Positions 8,902 to 17,211 of a stretch of DNA of 64,000 nucleotides are shown piece after piece (position 1 is the first letter of the stretch; each line of letters opens with the position of its first letter). A program made the translations under genes and the position numbers. The stretch covers positions 1 to 64,000 of the forward strand of contig NZ_NEGZ01000031.1 in assembly GCF_002127585.1 (NCBI RefSeq), read 5' to 3'. Under the pieces are notes generated by a model, which saw only the letters and a list, made by a program, of their open reading frames with translations, searched no databases and was not told the origin of the DNA. Origin of the DNA: Janthinobacterium sp. GW458P (lineage in GTDB: Bacteria; Pseudomonadota; Gammaproteobacteria; Burkholderiales; Burkholderiaceae_D).

Positions 8902-9618
8902 ATGCTGCGCATGCAAAACCTGAGCAAAATCTACCGCACCCACATGATCGAAACGCACGCGCTGCGCGGCTTCGAAATCCACGTCAGGCAAGGTGAATTC
9001 GTTACCGTCACGGGTCCGTCCGGCTCCGGCAAGACGAGCTTCCTGAACATCGCCGGGCTGCTGGAGGAATTTACCGATGGCGAGTACATTCTCGACGGCG
9101 TCAACGTGAAAGGCATGAACGACAATGCCCGTTCGCGCCTGCGTAACGAAAAGCTGGGCTTCATCTTCCAAGGTTTTAATCTGATTCCCGACCTGTCGCT
9201 GTTCGACAACGTCGACGTACCACTGCGCTACCGGGGCTTCAACCGCGCCGAACGCAAGGAGCGCATCGAGGAGGCGCTGACCAAGGTCGGCCTGGCGTCG
9301 CGCATGAGGCATTATCCGGCCGAACTGTCGGGCGGCCAGCAGCAGCGCGTGGCGATCGCGCGCGCGCTGGCCGGCTCGCCCAAACTGCTGCTGGCCGATG
9401 AGCCGACGGGCAACCTGGACACGCAGATGGCGCGCGGCGTGATGGAGCTGCTGGAAGAGATCAATGCGCAAGGCACCACCATCCTGATGGTCACGCACGA
9501 TCCGGAACTGGCGCTGCGCAGCCAGCGCAATGTGCACATCATCGACGGCCAGGTGTCGGACCTGGTGCAGCACGGCGCCACGCTGTCGGCCAGGCCGCAG
9601 CACGCCGCGACTGCGTAA
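8902..9618 (+). CDS. ABC transporter ATP-binding protein (MacB/LolD type)
   Basis: This is the ATPase subunit powering the two permeases that follow. The 238-residue product has Walker A GPSGSGKTS (Lys44), Q-loop FIFQGFNLIPDLS, signature LSGGQQQRVAIARAL near residue 142, Walker B LLLADEPTGNLD (Asp166, Glu167) and the switch His in VTHD. This is the typical layout of the MacB/LolD/FtsE subgroup. In E. coli MacB the ATPase and permease are one chain; here they are separate. The next gene starts 9 bp after the stop with an AAGGAG site, which indicates tight translational coupling. Confidence 0.93.
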   Translation: MLRMQNLSKIYRTHMIETHALRGFEIHVRQGEFVTVTGPSGSGKTSFLNIAGLLEEFTDGEYILDGVNVKGMNDNARSRLRNEKLGFIFQGFNLIPDLSLFDNVDVPLRYRGFNRAERKERIEEALTKVGLASRMRHYPAELSGGQQQRVAIARALAGSPKLLLADEPTGNLDTQMARGVMELLEEINAQGTTILMVTHDPELALRSQRNVHIIDGQVSDLVQHGATLSARPQHAATA

Positions 9619-9627
9619 GGAGAAACC

Positions 9628-10950
9628 ATGTTCCGCTACTATTTCACGCTGGGCCTGCGCAGCCTGCGCCGCAACCGCGCCCTGACCGCGCTGATGGTGC
9701 TGACCCTGGCCGTCGGCGTGGCCGCCAGCGTGTCCACCGTCACCATCCTGCACGCCATGTCGGGCGATCCGCTGCCGCACAAGAGCGACCGCCTGTTCGT
9801 GCCGATGATCGACATCCTGCCCGTCAAGGGCTACGTGCCCGGCCAAAAGCCCGGCTTCGCGCAATCCCAGATGAGCTATATCGATGCGCGCAACTTCATG
9901 GCCAGCAAGATGGGCGTGCGCCGCACCGTCATGTATGGCGTGGCCGGTCCGGTCGAACCGGCGCGCAAGGATATCGGCTCCTTCCAGGCCCAGGGGATTG
10001 CGCCCACGCGCGATTTCTTCAGCATGTTCGACGCCCCCTTCCTGTACGGCCAGCCGTGGAGCGAAGCCGACGACGCCAGCGGCGCCGACGTGATCGTGCT
10101 GAACCGCGCGCTGGCCGAAAAACTGGTCGGCAGCAGCAACCCCGTCGGCCTGCGCGTCACGGTGCTTGGCCGGCCCTACATGGTGACGGGCGTGCTGGCG
10201 GCCTGGGACGTGGTGCCACGCTCCCACCGCATCATCGGCAGCAAAGGCGCGTTCGGCCCGGAGGATGAATTCTTCATCCCGTTTGCCAGCGCCATCCGCC
10301 ACGAAACGGAGCACGACGGCGGCATGAGCTGCAATGGCGACCAGAATGCCCCCGGCTTCCAGGGCCGGCTCGCCTCCGGCTGCACCTGGCTGCAGTTCTG
10401 GTTCGAAATGGCCAGCAGCGGCGAACGTGGCCAGCTGCAGCAGTACCTGGACGCCTATGCAGGCGAGCAGCGCAAGCTGGGGCGCATGATGCGCAATGCG
10501 CCGAACCGGCTGTACGACCTGAACGAATGGATGAACTACCTGCAGGTGGTCGACAACGACAACAAACTGGCGGCCTGGCTGGCCTTCGGCTTTCTGCTGC
10601 TGTGCCTGGTCAACACCATCGGCCTGTTGCTGGCGAAGTTTTCCGTGCGCGCCAGCGAGGTGGGTATCCGCCGCGCGCTGGGCGCCACGCGGCGCGACAT
10701 CTTCCGCCAGTTCCTGATCGAAAGCGGCGTGATCGGCCTGGCCGGCGGCGTACTGGGCCTGCTGCTGGCGTTTGGCGCGCTGGCCGTGGTCAGCCAGCAG
10801 TCGGAGGAACTGGGCACTGTCGCGCACATGGATGTGCCGATGCTGCTGCTGACGTTTGCCATGTCGGTATTGGCGGCCCTGCTGGCCGGCCTGTTGCCCA
10901 CCTGGCGCGCCTGCCAGGTGACGCCGGCGATCCAGCTCAAGTCCCAATGA
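9628..10950 (+). CDS. ABC transporter permease (MacB/FtsX family), first of two
   Basis: This 440-residue inner-membrane protein has the MacB/FtsX plan: one N-terminal membrane helix (about residues 17-40), a large periplasmic MacB_PCD domain, then three C-terminal helices (about 310-430). Between the second and third helices lies the family motif ASEVGIRRALGATRRDI. FtsX-type transporters act as mechanotransmitters that drive an adaptor and outer-membrane channel rather than moving substrate through the membrane domain. It sits between its ATPase and a second, diverged permease, so the complex is probably a heterodimer. Confidence 0.88.
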   Translation: MFRYYFTLGLRSLRRNRALTALMVLTLAVGVAASVSTVTILHAMSGDPLPHKSDRLFVPMIDILPVKGYVPGQKPGFAQSQMSYIDARNFMASKMGVRRTVMYGVAGPVEPARKDIGSFQAQGIAPTRDFFSMFDAPFLYGQPWSEADDASGADVIVLNRALAEKLVGSSNPVGLRVTVLGRPYMVTGVLAAWDVVPRSHRIIGSKGAFGPEDEFFIPFASAIRHETEHDGGMSCNGDQNAPGFQGRLASGCTWLQFWFEMASSGERGQLQQYLDAYAGEQRKLGRMMRNAPNRLYDLNEWMNYLQVVDNDNKLAAWLAFGFLLLCLVNTIGLLLAKFSVRASEVGIRRALGATRRDIFRQFLIESGVIGLAGGVLGLLLAFGALAVVSQQSEELGTVAHMDVPMLLLTFAMSVLAALLAGLLPTWRACQVTPAIQLKSQ

Positions 10951-10978
10951 CACCCCTTTCCCCAACATGAGGTCCAGC

Positions 10979-12217
10979 ATGGAAATCCGTCCCATCCTGT
11001 CGGCGCTGATGCGCAGCAAAACCGGCGCCATCCTGGTGGCGGTGCAGATCGCGATCAGCCTGGCCATCCTGGCCAATGCCCTGCACATCGTCAACCTGCG
11101 CCAGGCCGTAGCCGCGCGACCCACCGGCGTGGCCGCTGAAAACGACATTTTTTATGTCAATATCCAGAACATGGACCGCGGCAGCCACCAGCGCCAGCTG
11201 TCCGAGCAGAAGCGCCAGGCGTCCCTGCTGCGCGCCTTGCCGGGCGTGCTGTCGGTAGCGCAGACGTCGCAGGCGGTGCTGTCGCGCTCCGGCAACTCCA
11301 CCAGCGTGTCGGCCAAGCGCAGCCAGGTCACGCCCAGCGCCAACATCTCGACCTACGTCACCCCCGATTCACTGGTCAAGACCTACGGCTTGCAACTGGT
11401 GGAGGGGCGCGACTTCCGGCCCGAGGAAGTGCCCGAGATCGACGAGGATGTCGACGACAGCTACCCGAAGGTGGCCATCGTGACGCGCGCGGCGGCGCAG
11501 AAGATCTGGCCAGGCGACACCAGCTTTGTCGGCAAGACGCTGTACAAGGGTACCGGCGCCGATGATCCCGAGCTGAGCGTGGTCGGCGTCGTCGAGCGGC
11601 TGCAGACGCAGGTCGGCCAGGTCAGGGCCGAAGGCGAATACTCGATCCTGCTGCCGGCGCGCCTGACGGGCGGGCGCGATTCGCTGCTATATGCCGTGCG
11701 CGCCGAACCGGGCCAGCGCGACCGCCTGATGAAGGAGGCCGAGCAAGCCATCCGCAGTGCCAGCAGCGACCGCCTGCTGGTGCGTATCGACACCCTGGAA
11801 CACCATCGCCAGTCACGCTACCGGGCCGACCGCGGGCTGTCCTGGACGCTGATCGCCGTCTCGGCCCTGCTGCTGCTGGTGACGGCCAGCGGCATCGTCG
11901 GCATTGCCAGCCTGTGGGTGACGCAGCGCAGGAAGCAGATCGGCGTGCGGCGCGCATTGGGCGCCCGCCGCGTCGACATCCTGCGCTATTTTTTGACGGA
12001 GAATTTCATGATCACCAGCGTCGGCGTGGCGTGCGGCGTGCTGCTGGCACTGGGCTTGAACCAGCTGCTGGTAAGCCAGCTGGAAATGGCGCGCCTGCCG
12101 CCCGGCTACCTGCTGGCCGGCGCGCTCGTGTTCTGGCTGCTGGGAGTGGGCGCCGTGTATGGCCCGGCATGGCGCGCGGCCAGCATTTCGCCGGCCACTG
12201 CCACCCGCAGTACCTGA
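10979..12217 (+). CDS. ABC transporter permease (MacB/FtsX family), second of two
   Basis: This is the second permease half, about 412 residues. It has an N-terminal helix (ILVAVQIAISLAILANALHI), a periplasmic domain and three C-terminal helices with the FtsX motif RKQIGVRRALGARRVDILRY. I chose the ATG at 10979 because GAGG lies six bases upstream. An in-frame ATG at 10967 would add four residues and has no good ribosome-binding site. It follows the first permease by 28 bp. The two permeases align only in overall plan, so they are ancient paralogues, not a recent duplication. Confidence 0.85.
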   Translation: MEIRPILSALMRSKTGAILVAVQIAISLAILANALHIVNLRQAVAARPTGVAAENDIFYVNIQNMDRGSHQRQLSEQKRQASLLRALPGVLSVAQTSQAVLSRSGNSTSVSAKRSQVTPSANISTYVTPDSLVKTYGLQLVEGRDFRPEEVPEIDEDVDDSYPKVAIVTRAAAQKIWPGDTSFVGKTLYKGTGADDPELSVVGVVERLQTQVGQVRAEGEYSILLPARLTGGRDSLLYAVRAEPGQRDRLMKEAEQAIRSASSDRLLVRIDTLEHHRQSRYRADRGLSWTLIAVSALLLLVTASGIVGIASLWVTQRRKQIGVRRALGARRVDILRYFLTENFMITSVGVACGVLLALGLNQLLVSQLEMARLPPGYLLAGALVFWLLGVGAVYGPAWRAASISPATATRST

Positions 12218-12245
12218 GCCGGCACCTGAGTGATATGCTGCGCGC

Positions 12246-13592
12246 ATGCCTACCGTACTGATTATTGACGACAATGCCGCCGTGGCCATCGCGCTCGACG
12301 TGCTGTTCTCCCTGCACGAGATCGACGCCGTGCGCGCTGCCTCGCCCGAGGAAGGCCTGCACCTGCTCGAGCGCCACGCCATCGATCTGGTGGTGCAGGA
12401 CATGAACTTCACGGCCGACACCACCTCGGGCGAGGAAGGCAGCGCGCTGTTCCACGCCATCCGCGCGCGCCACCCGGACCTGCCCGTGATCCTGCTGACG
12501 GCCTGGACCCAGCTCGACGCGGCCGTCGACCTGATCAAGTCCGGTGCGGCCGACTATCTGGCCAAGCCATGGGACGACCGGCGCCTGATCGCCAGCGTGC
12601 AGAACCTGCTGGAGCTGGGACAGGCCAACCGCGCGCTGCGCCAGCGTGTGGTGGCCGAACAGCGCCAGCGCCACACCCTGGAGCGCGACTTCGACTTGCG
12701 CGGCATGGTGTGGCAAGACCCAGCCACGGAACGAGTCGTGCATCTGGCGTGCCAGGTGGCGCGTGCCGACGTGTCCGTACTCATTTCGGGGCCGAACGGC
12801 AGCGGCAAGGAACGTATCGCCGCCATCGTGCAAGCCAATTCGCAGGTGGCCGCCGGCCCCTTCGTGGTGCTCAATTGCGGCGCCGTTCCCGTGGAACTGA
12901 TCGAGGCGGAACTGTTCGGCGCAGAAGCAGGCGCTTATACGGGCATTACCCGGGCGCGCGACGGCAAGTTCGATGCGGCGGACGGCGGCACCCTGTTTCT
13001 CGACGAGATCGGCAATCTGCCGCTGGCCGGCCAGATGAAGCTGCTGCGCGTGCTGGAAACGGGCCGCTTCGAGCGCCTCGGCTCGAACCGTGAGCGCCAG
13101 GTGAAGGTACGCGTCATCAGCGCCAGCAATGCCGACCTGCCGGCCATGATACGCGCCGGCACCTTCCGCGAAGACCTGTTTTACCGCCTCAACGTGATCG
13201 AGCTGCGCCTGCCGCCGCTGGCCCAGCGCCCGGCCGACATCCTCGTGCTGGCGCGGCATTTCCTCGGACCGGACAAGACACTCGAAACACAGGCGCAGGC
13301 AGCCCTGCTGGCCCATGGCTGGCCGGGCAATGTGCGCGAACTGAAAAACGTCATGCAGCGCGCCAGCCTGCTGGCAGCTGGTCCCGTGATACGCGCGGCC
13401 GAACTGGGGCTGCCGCTGGCAACGGTGCCGCGCGCAACGCAGGATGGCGCCGGCACGGAACCGGATCGCGACAGCGTCGTGGCCGCGCTGGACCGCGCGC
13501 ACGGGGTGGTGGCGCAGGCGGCGCAAGAACTGGGCCTGTCGCGCCAGGCGCTGTACCGGCGCATGGAGCGCCTGGGCATTGCACGCGCCTGA
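12246..13592 (+). CDS. Sigma-54-dependent response regulator (NtrC family)
   Basis: This two-component activator opens sigma-54 promoters by ATP hydrolysis. The 448-residue product has a receiver domain (acidic pair D8-D9, phospho-acceptor Asp52, later LLTAW and Lys near 107 in LAKPW). An AAA+ domain follows, with Walker A GPNGSGKE, Walker B GGTLFLDEIGNLP and arginine-finger region FREDLFYRLN, then a Fis-type helix-turn-helix (AAQELGLSRQALYRRMERLG). The sigma-54 contact loop reads GAYTGI instead of the near-invariant GAFTGA. Its stop overlaps the kinase start (TGATG). It probably activates the promoter at 7564 and so its own operon. Confidence 0.9.
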   Translation: MPTVLIIDDNAAVAIALDVLFSLHEIDAVRAASPEEGLHLLERHAIDLVVQDMNFTADTTSGEEGSALFHAIRARHPDLPVILLTAWTQLDAAVDLIKSGAADYLAKPWDDRRLIASVQNLLELGQANRALRQRVVAEQRQRHTLERDFDLRGMVWQDPATERVVHLACQVARADVSVLISGPNGSGKERIAAIVQANSQVAAGPFVVLNCGAVPVELIEAELFGAEAGAYTGITRARDGKFDAADGGTLFLDEIGNLPLAGQMKLLRVLETGRFERLGSNRERQVKVRVISASNADLPAMIRAGTFREDLFYRLNVIELRLPPLAQRPADILVLARHFLGPDKTLETQAQAALLAHGWPGNVRELKNVMQRASLLAAGPVIRAAELGLPLATVPRATQDGAGTEPDRDSVVAALDRAHGVVAQAAQELGLSRQALYRRMERLGIARA

Positions 13593-14947
13593 TGCCACCC
13601 GTCCAGCACACACCGCGGCATCCGCAAGGCCAGCGCCTTTCATTACTCACGCGCTGGACGGCGCTGATCGTCACCCTGCTGATACTGGGCATGGGCATCG
13701 CCCTGCTGCTCGCGCATTTTCTGCCAGGCCAGCCATGGCTGGTACTGGGCCTGTCCCTGCTGTGCATCGTGCCGATCGCCATCATCACCATCCGCGCGCA
13801 GCTACAGGCGATGCTGTCGCTGTTTCGCGCCCTCTCCGGCACGGTCGCCAGCTACCAGGACGGCGACTTCGCCTTCAGCCTGCGCTGGCCGCAAAATGAC
13901 GAGCTGGCGGACCTGGTGACAGCGCACAATGCTCTGGGCGACGTGCTGCGCAAGCAGCGCCTGGATCTGGTGCAGCGCGAACTGCTGCTCGACACCATGG
14001 TGCAAAACACGCCGGTGGCCATGCTGCTGGTGGCCGAGGGCAATGCCGTCGTCTATGCCAATCTGGCCGCGCGCCATTTGCTCAACGAGGGCCGCCGGCT
14101 GGAGGGCCAGCACCTGACCGACATCGTGCAGCAGGCAGCCCCCGCGCTGGCAGAGGCACTGGCGCGCGCCAGCGACGGCCTGTTCACCAGCGGCGATGGA
14201 GAACAGGAAGAGGTATATCACCTGGCGCGTCGCAGTTTCAGCCTGAACGGCCGCAAGCACGAACTGCTGCTGTTGCGCCAGCTGACCCTGGAACTGCGCC
14301 GCCAGGAAGTGCAGACCTGGAAGAAAGTCATCCGTGTCATCAGCCATGAGCTGAACAACTCCCTCGCGCCACTGGCCTCGCTGGCCCATTCCGGCGCCGA
14401 ATTGGTGCGCCGCGGCCAGACGGAGCGCCTGCCGCAAATCCTCGCCACCATCGAGGAACGCACGCGCCACCTGGAGACATTCATTCTCGGCTACGCCCGC
14501 TTCGCCAAACTGCCCGCTCCCCGTCTGGCCCCGTGCGAGTGGCAACCGTTCCTCGACAGCCTGGCTTCGCAGGCGGTCTTCACGCTCGACTGTCCGCCGC
14601 CGGCGCAGGCAGCCGTGTTCGATGCGGCGCAAATGCAGCAGGCGCTGCTGAACCTGCTCAAGAATGCGCTGGAATCAGGCTCGCGGGCAGAGCAGATCGG
14701 CCTGCACGTCAGTCAGGCGCATGGGCAGCTGCGCATCGAGGTACACGACCGCGGGCCAGGCATGAGCGGCGCCGTGCTGGAAAACGCGCTGGTACCGTTT
14801 TACTCCACCAAGCGCAGCGGCACGGGGCTGGGCCTGGCTCTGGCACGCGAAATCGCCGAAGCGCATGGCGGGCGCATCACCCTGGCCAACCGCGAAGGTG
14901 GCGGCCTGGCGGTGACCTTGATTTTTCCCTTACTGGACAGAAATTAG
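13592..14947 (+). CDS. Sensor histidine kinase (NtrY/NtrB-like)
   Basis: This is the cognate kinase of the upstream regulator; its ATG overlaps that gene's stop. The 451-residue product has two N-terminal membrane helices (about residues 20-70) joined by only a few residues, so there is almost no periplasmic sensor. Next come a HAMP-like linker, a PAS-like segment (VQNTPVAMLLVAEGNAVVYA), the phospho-accepting His252 in VISHELNNSLAPL, and a HATPase domain with LLNLLKNALE, DRGPGMSG and GTGLGLALAREI. The HELNNSLAP box is typical of NtrY-type kinases. The sensing input is probably in the membrane or cytoplasm, possibly the transporter itself, as in other efflux-coupled kinases. Confidence 0.88.
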   Translation: MPPVQHTPRHPQGQRLSLLTRWTALIVTLLILGMGIALLLAHFLPGQPWLVLGLSLLCIVPIAIITIRAQLQAMLSLFRALSGTVASYQDGDFAFSLRWPQNDELADLVTAHNALGDVLRKQRLDLVQRELLLDTMVQNTPVAMLLVAEGNAVVYANLAARHLLNEGRRLEGQHLTDIVQQAAPALAEALARASDGLFTSGDGEQEEVYHLARRSFSLNGRKHELLLLRQLTLELRRQEVQTWKKVIRVISHELNNSLAPLASLAHSGAELVRRGQTERLPQILATIEERTRHLETFILGYARFAKLPAPRLAPCEWQPFLDSLASQAVFTLDCPPPAQAAVFDAAQMQQALLNLLKNALESGSRAEQIGLHVSQAHGQLRIEVHDRGPGMSGAVLENALVPFYSTKRSGTGLGLALAREIAEAHGGRITLANREGGGLAVTLIFPLLDRN

Positions 14948-14997
14948 TTCCTAAAGTAACGATTTTTACATCACAAAATCCCAGACTATTTTTGAGT

Positions 14998-15029
14998 GCG
15001 ATATTGATAATAATAATTTTAAATATCGC
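14998..15029 (+). terminator. Possible terminator of the efflux operon
   Basis: Fifty bases after the kinase stop, GCGATATT (14998-15005) pairs perfectly with AATATCGC (15022-15029) across a 16-nt AT-rich loop, followed by AACTTTT. The U-tract is short, so this is a moderate terminator candidate. It lies in an unusually AT-rich 238-bp gap. Confidence 0.4.
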
Positions 15030-15102
15030 AACTTTTCGCGGCCCATGCCCGTGTGTTAGAAATAAGCTATTTAAGTTTGCATAATGATATAAAAATAGCT
15101 CG

Positions 15103-15131
15103 TTGACAACGAATTATCTTGGCGATAATTT
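15103..15131 (+). promoter_or_regulatory. Sigma-70 promoter of the PEP-CTERM gene
   Basis: TTGACA (15103-15108), 17 bp, then TAATTT (15126-15131), 54 bp before the ATG at 15186. A shorter-spaced GATAAT overlaps the -10. The ribosome-binding site is GGGGAT just before the start. The surrounding 238-bp gap holds no gene. Confidence 0.55.
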
Positions 15132-15185
15132 ATCACTGCGGTACGGTTTTTTTGAAACATTAATCGTTTTTTCGCGGGGATCAAC

Positions 15186-15710
15186 ATGAAACTAAAATCA
15201 CTCATCGCAGCGGCAGTACTGAGCGCTGCTTCCATCGGCAGCGCCAGCGCCACCGCCTACGTGGTCAACCTCGTCAATACCACGGGCAATCTGTGGACCA
15301 GCGGTTTCAACGCCGTGCCCAGCCCGCTTGGCGACTTCACGGATACCTTCACGTTCACACCGAACGCGATCTTCGGCTCCACCGCGCAAGCCTTCCTGGC
15401 CAACCTGTCCGTCACGGGCACGGACAGCTCTTCCATCCACTTCACCGCTGCCGACCTGAACGGCATAGGACTGACCGGCTTTGGCGGACCTACCGTCTTT
15501 GGCTATGCCCAAGGCGAAGTCCTGGCGCCGACGAGCATCCTGTTCAATGGCCCGCTGGTCCTCACCGTCATGGGCAACACCAAGGGCGGCAGCTATGGCG
15601 GCGTCTTCAACCTGAACCTGGCTCCCGTTCCTGAACCGGAAACCTATGGCATGCTGCTGGCAGGCCTGGGCATACTCGGCTTCCTGGCGCGACGCCGCAA
15701 GCAATCTTGA
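15186..15710 (+). CDS. FxDxF-type PEP-CTERM exported protein
   Basis: This 174-residue protein has a signal peptide (cleavage probably after ASA near residue 22). Its C-terminus is a classic PEP-CTERM sorting tail: VPEPETYG, a hydrophobic helix LLAGLGILGFLA and an RRRKQS basic end. Such tails are recognised by exosortase (EpsH), which cuts at the motif. The segment DFTDTFTF early in the mature part is the signature of the FxDxF subfamily, common in Oxalobacteraceae. The body is low-complexity, rich in Gly, Thr and Ser, with no cysteine or enzymatic motif. It is probably a surface or matrix protein. No exosortase gene is in the window. Confidence 0.87.
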   Translation: MKLKSLIAAAVLSAASIGSASATAYVVNLVNTTGNLWTSGFNAVPSPLGDFTDTFTFTPNAIFGSTAQAFLANLSVTGTDSSSIHFTAADLNGIGLTGFGGPTVFGYAQGEVLAPTSILFNGPLVLTVMGNTKGGSYGGVFNLNLAPVPEPETYGMLLAGLGILGFLARRRKQS

Positions 15711-15722
15711 GCGCACCACCCA

Positions 15723-15747
15723 AAAGACGCTGCGGCGTCTTTTTCTT
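15723..15747 (+). terminator. Rho-independent terminator after the PEP-CTERM gene
   Basis: AAAGACGC (15723-15730), TGCG loop, GCGTCTTT (15735-15742) and a T-rich tail (TTCTTT). The perfect 8-bp stem begins 12 bases after the stop codon, so the PEP-CTERM gene is probably a single-gene transcript. Confidence 0.85.
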
Positions 15748-15769
15748 TGACGGCTGCTAAACTGGCGCC

Positions 15770-16549
15770 ATGACAACCGATTTTATCTCCACCAGCCACA
15801 CCGCTTTCAGCCACCCGGGCCACCCGCCCGCCACCACCACCGAACACCGCGGCATCCGCTACCTGCATCTGGGCACCAAGTGGGTGCAGGGCGCCATGCG
15901 CCTCGACAAACCCGACGCCATCGAGCTCGAATACGTGCAAATGATGATGATGTGGATGCTCTTCAAGACGCAGCCGAAACGCATCGTGCAGTTGGGCCTG
16001 GGCAGCGCCGCACTGACCAAATTCAGCTACCGCCGCTTTCCTGATGCCTCCGTCACGGCCATCGAGCTCAATCCGAACGTGATCGCCATCTGCGGCGCCC
16101 AGTTCGCGCTGCCGCCAAACGACACGCGTCTCGACGTGCGCGAAATGAACGCGCTCGACTTCGTGCTCGACATGGCCAACCACGGCACGGTCGACGTACT
16201 GCAGGTCGACCTGTACGACGAGGAGGCGCGCGGCCCCGTGCTCGACACGCCCGAGTTTTACCAGGCCTGCTTCGATTGCCTGACGGACGACGGCATCATG
16301 TGCACGAACGTGTTTGGCGACTTCCCCAACTACGACAAGAATCTGCAGGCGATGGAACTGGTGTTCGACGCCGTCGTGTGGGTGCCGGAAATGGAAGATG
16401 AAAACATCGTCGTGCTGGCCTTCAAAAAGTCGCCGTCGCTCGACTTCAGCGAGTTGTACGAACGCGCCGCCAGCATCAAGAAACAGTTCAACCTGCCGGC
16501 CAAGAACTGGGTCAACGGCTTGAAGCAGTGGATGCTGGACCAGCAGTAG
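15770..16549 (+). CDS. Spermidine synthase-like (SpeE-fold) protein
   Basis: This 259-residue Rossmann-fold protein matches the spermidine synthase/methyltransferase superfamily: a short N-terminal beta segment, the nucleotide-binding stretch RIVQLGLGSAALTKF, acidic strand end TAIELNPNVI, then LQVDLYDEEARGPVLDTPEFY. True aminopropyltransferases usually have GGGDGG and a D-[ST]-[ST]-D-P catalytic loop. Here these read LGLGSAAL and DLYDEEA, so polyamine synthesis is doubtful. It may be a methyltransferase or a binding protein. It stands alone between a terminator and a convergent gene 28 bp away. Confidence 0.7.
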   Translation: MTTDFISTSHTAFSHPGHPPATTTEHRGIRYLHLGTKWVQGAMRLDKPDAIELEYVQMMMMWMLFKTQPKRIVQLGLGSAALTKFSYRRFPDASVTAIELNPNVIAICGAQFALPPNDTRLDVREMNALDFVLDMANHGTVDVLQVDLYDEEARGPVLDTPEFYQACFDCLTDDGIMCTNVFGDFPNYDKNLQAMELVFDAVVWVPEMEDENIVVLAFKKSPSLDFSELYERAASIKKQFNLPAKNWVNGLKQWMLDQQ

Positions 16550-16577
16550 GAGACAGCGGGCGCAGCGCGTCTGCATC

Positions 16578-17183
16578 TCATTCCAGAACGGGCTGCCAAT
16601 TTCCTTCGGCGCGATAAAACCCCAGGTTCCTGTCGCCCTTGAAGCGCCCGGCCCTGATGCGGCCTGCCAGTTCGCTGGAGATCAGCAGGTCGCCCGATTG
16701 CGCTTCCCTGGCAATATGCCTGGGCGCCAGCCCCTCGTCGCGGAAAAATGTCCGCGTGAAGTAGATGACGTTGCCAACGTCATCCGTTTGCGCTATTGAC
16801 CGCGCAAGATCGACGACCTGCGCCTGGTGCATCGCGTTCAAGATGTAGAACGGCTCGCCCACCAGCTCCCCATCGGCCATGATGCATGCCGGGCGTATCA
16901 ATTCAACGTCCTGATCGCCCGCGCCGGCAAGAAAGTCCGCCAGACGGGCCGAAATCAGCGGCACGTTCCCGAGCAGCCAGAGGCAGTCATATTTCAGGAG
17001 TTTTGCCTGGTCGCAGACGACATGCACGGATGGCCTGTCCATGTCGAACGGATACGGCGCGCCCTGCAGCAGCGCCAGGTAGTCGAAGTTCGAGCCCGCG
17101 GTCTCATACGAGCCACGCGTCGTGTCGTAGGAGCCGATCAGTTTGTCATTGTAATAAACAGGGGCTTTCCAGCTCAGTATCAT
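16578..17183 (-). CDS. Imm11/DUF1629-like protein (putative immunity protein)
   Basis: This is a 201-residue soluble protein without signal peptide or membrane segment. Its order of motifs fits the Imm11 (DUF1629) family: a central IRPACIMADG strand, YILNAMHQAQVVDLARS, a TRTFFRDEGLAP segment, then LLISSELAGRI and a C-terminal GFYRAE. Members often protect against polymorphic or type VI toxins, but many stand alone as orphans. No toxin, VgrG or Rhs gene is adjacent. I chose the ATG at 17183 with GAAGA upstream; the frame is open for another 58 codons, but that stretch overlaps the mocR 3' end. It lies 28 bp after mocR and may be cotranscribed. The family call is from memory of motifs and needs a profile search. 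Confidence 0.5.
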   Translation of the reverse strand: MILSWKAPVYYNDKLIGSYDTTRGSYETAGSNFDYLALLQGAPYPFDMDRPSVHVVCDQAKLLKYDCLWLLGNVPLISARLADFLAGAGDQDVELIRPACIMADGELVGEPFYILNAMHQAQVVDLARSIAQTDDVGNVIYFTRTFFRDEGLAPRHIAREAQSGDLLISSELAGRIRAGRFKGDRNLGFYRAEGNWQPVLE

Positions 17184-17211
17184 GGGCAGTCTTCTTCGGC
17201 CTGGCAAAGGT

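Noticed and set aside
7948-11148. A 1,066-codon minus-strand frame across the efflux operon
   Set aside because: It overlaps four well-supported plus-strand genes and has shadow composition.
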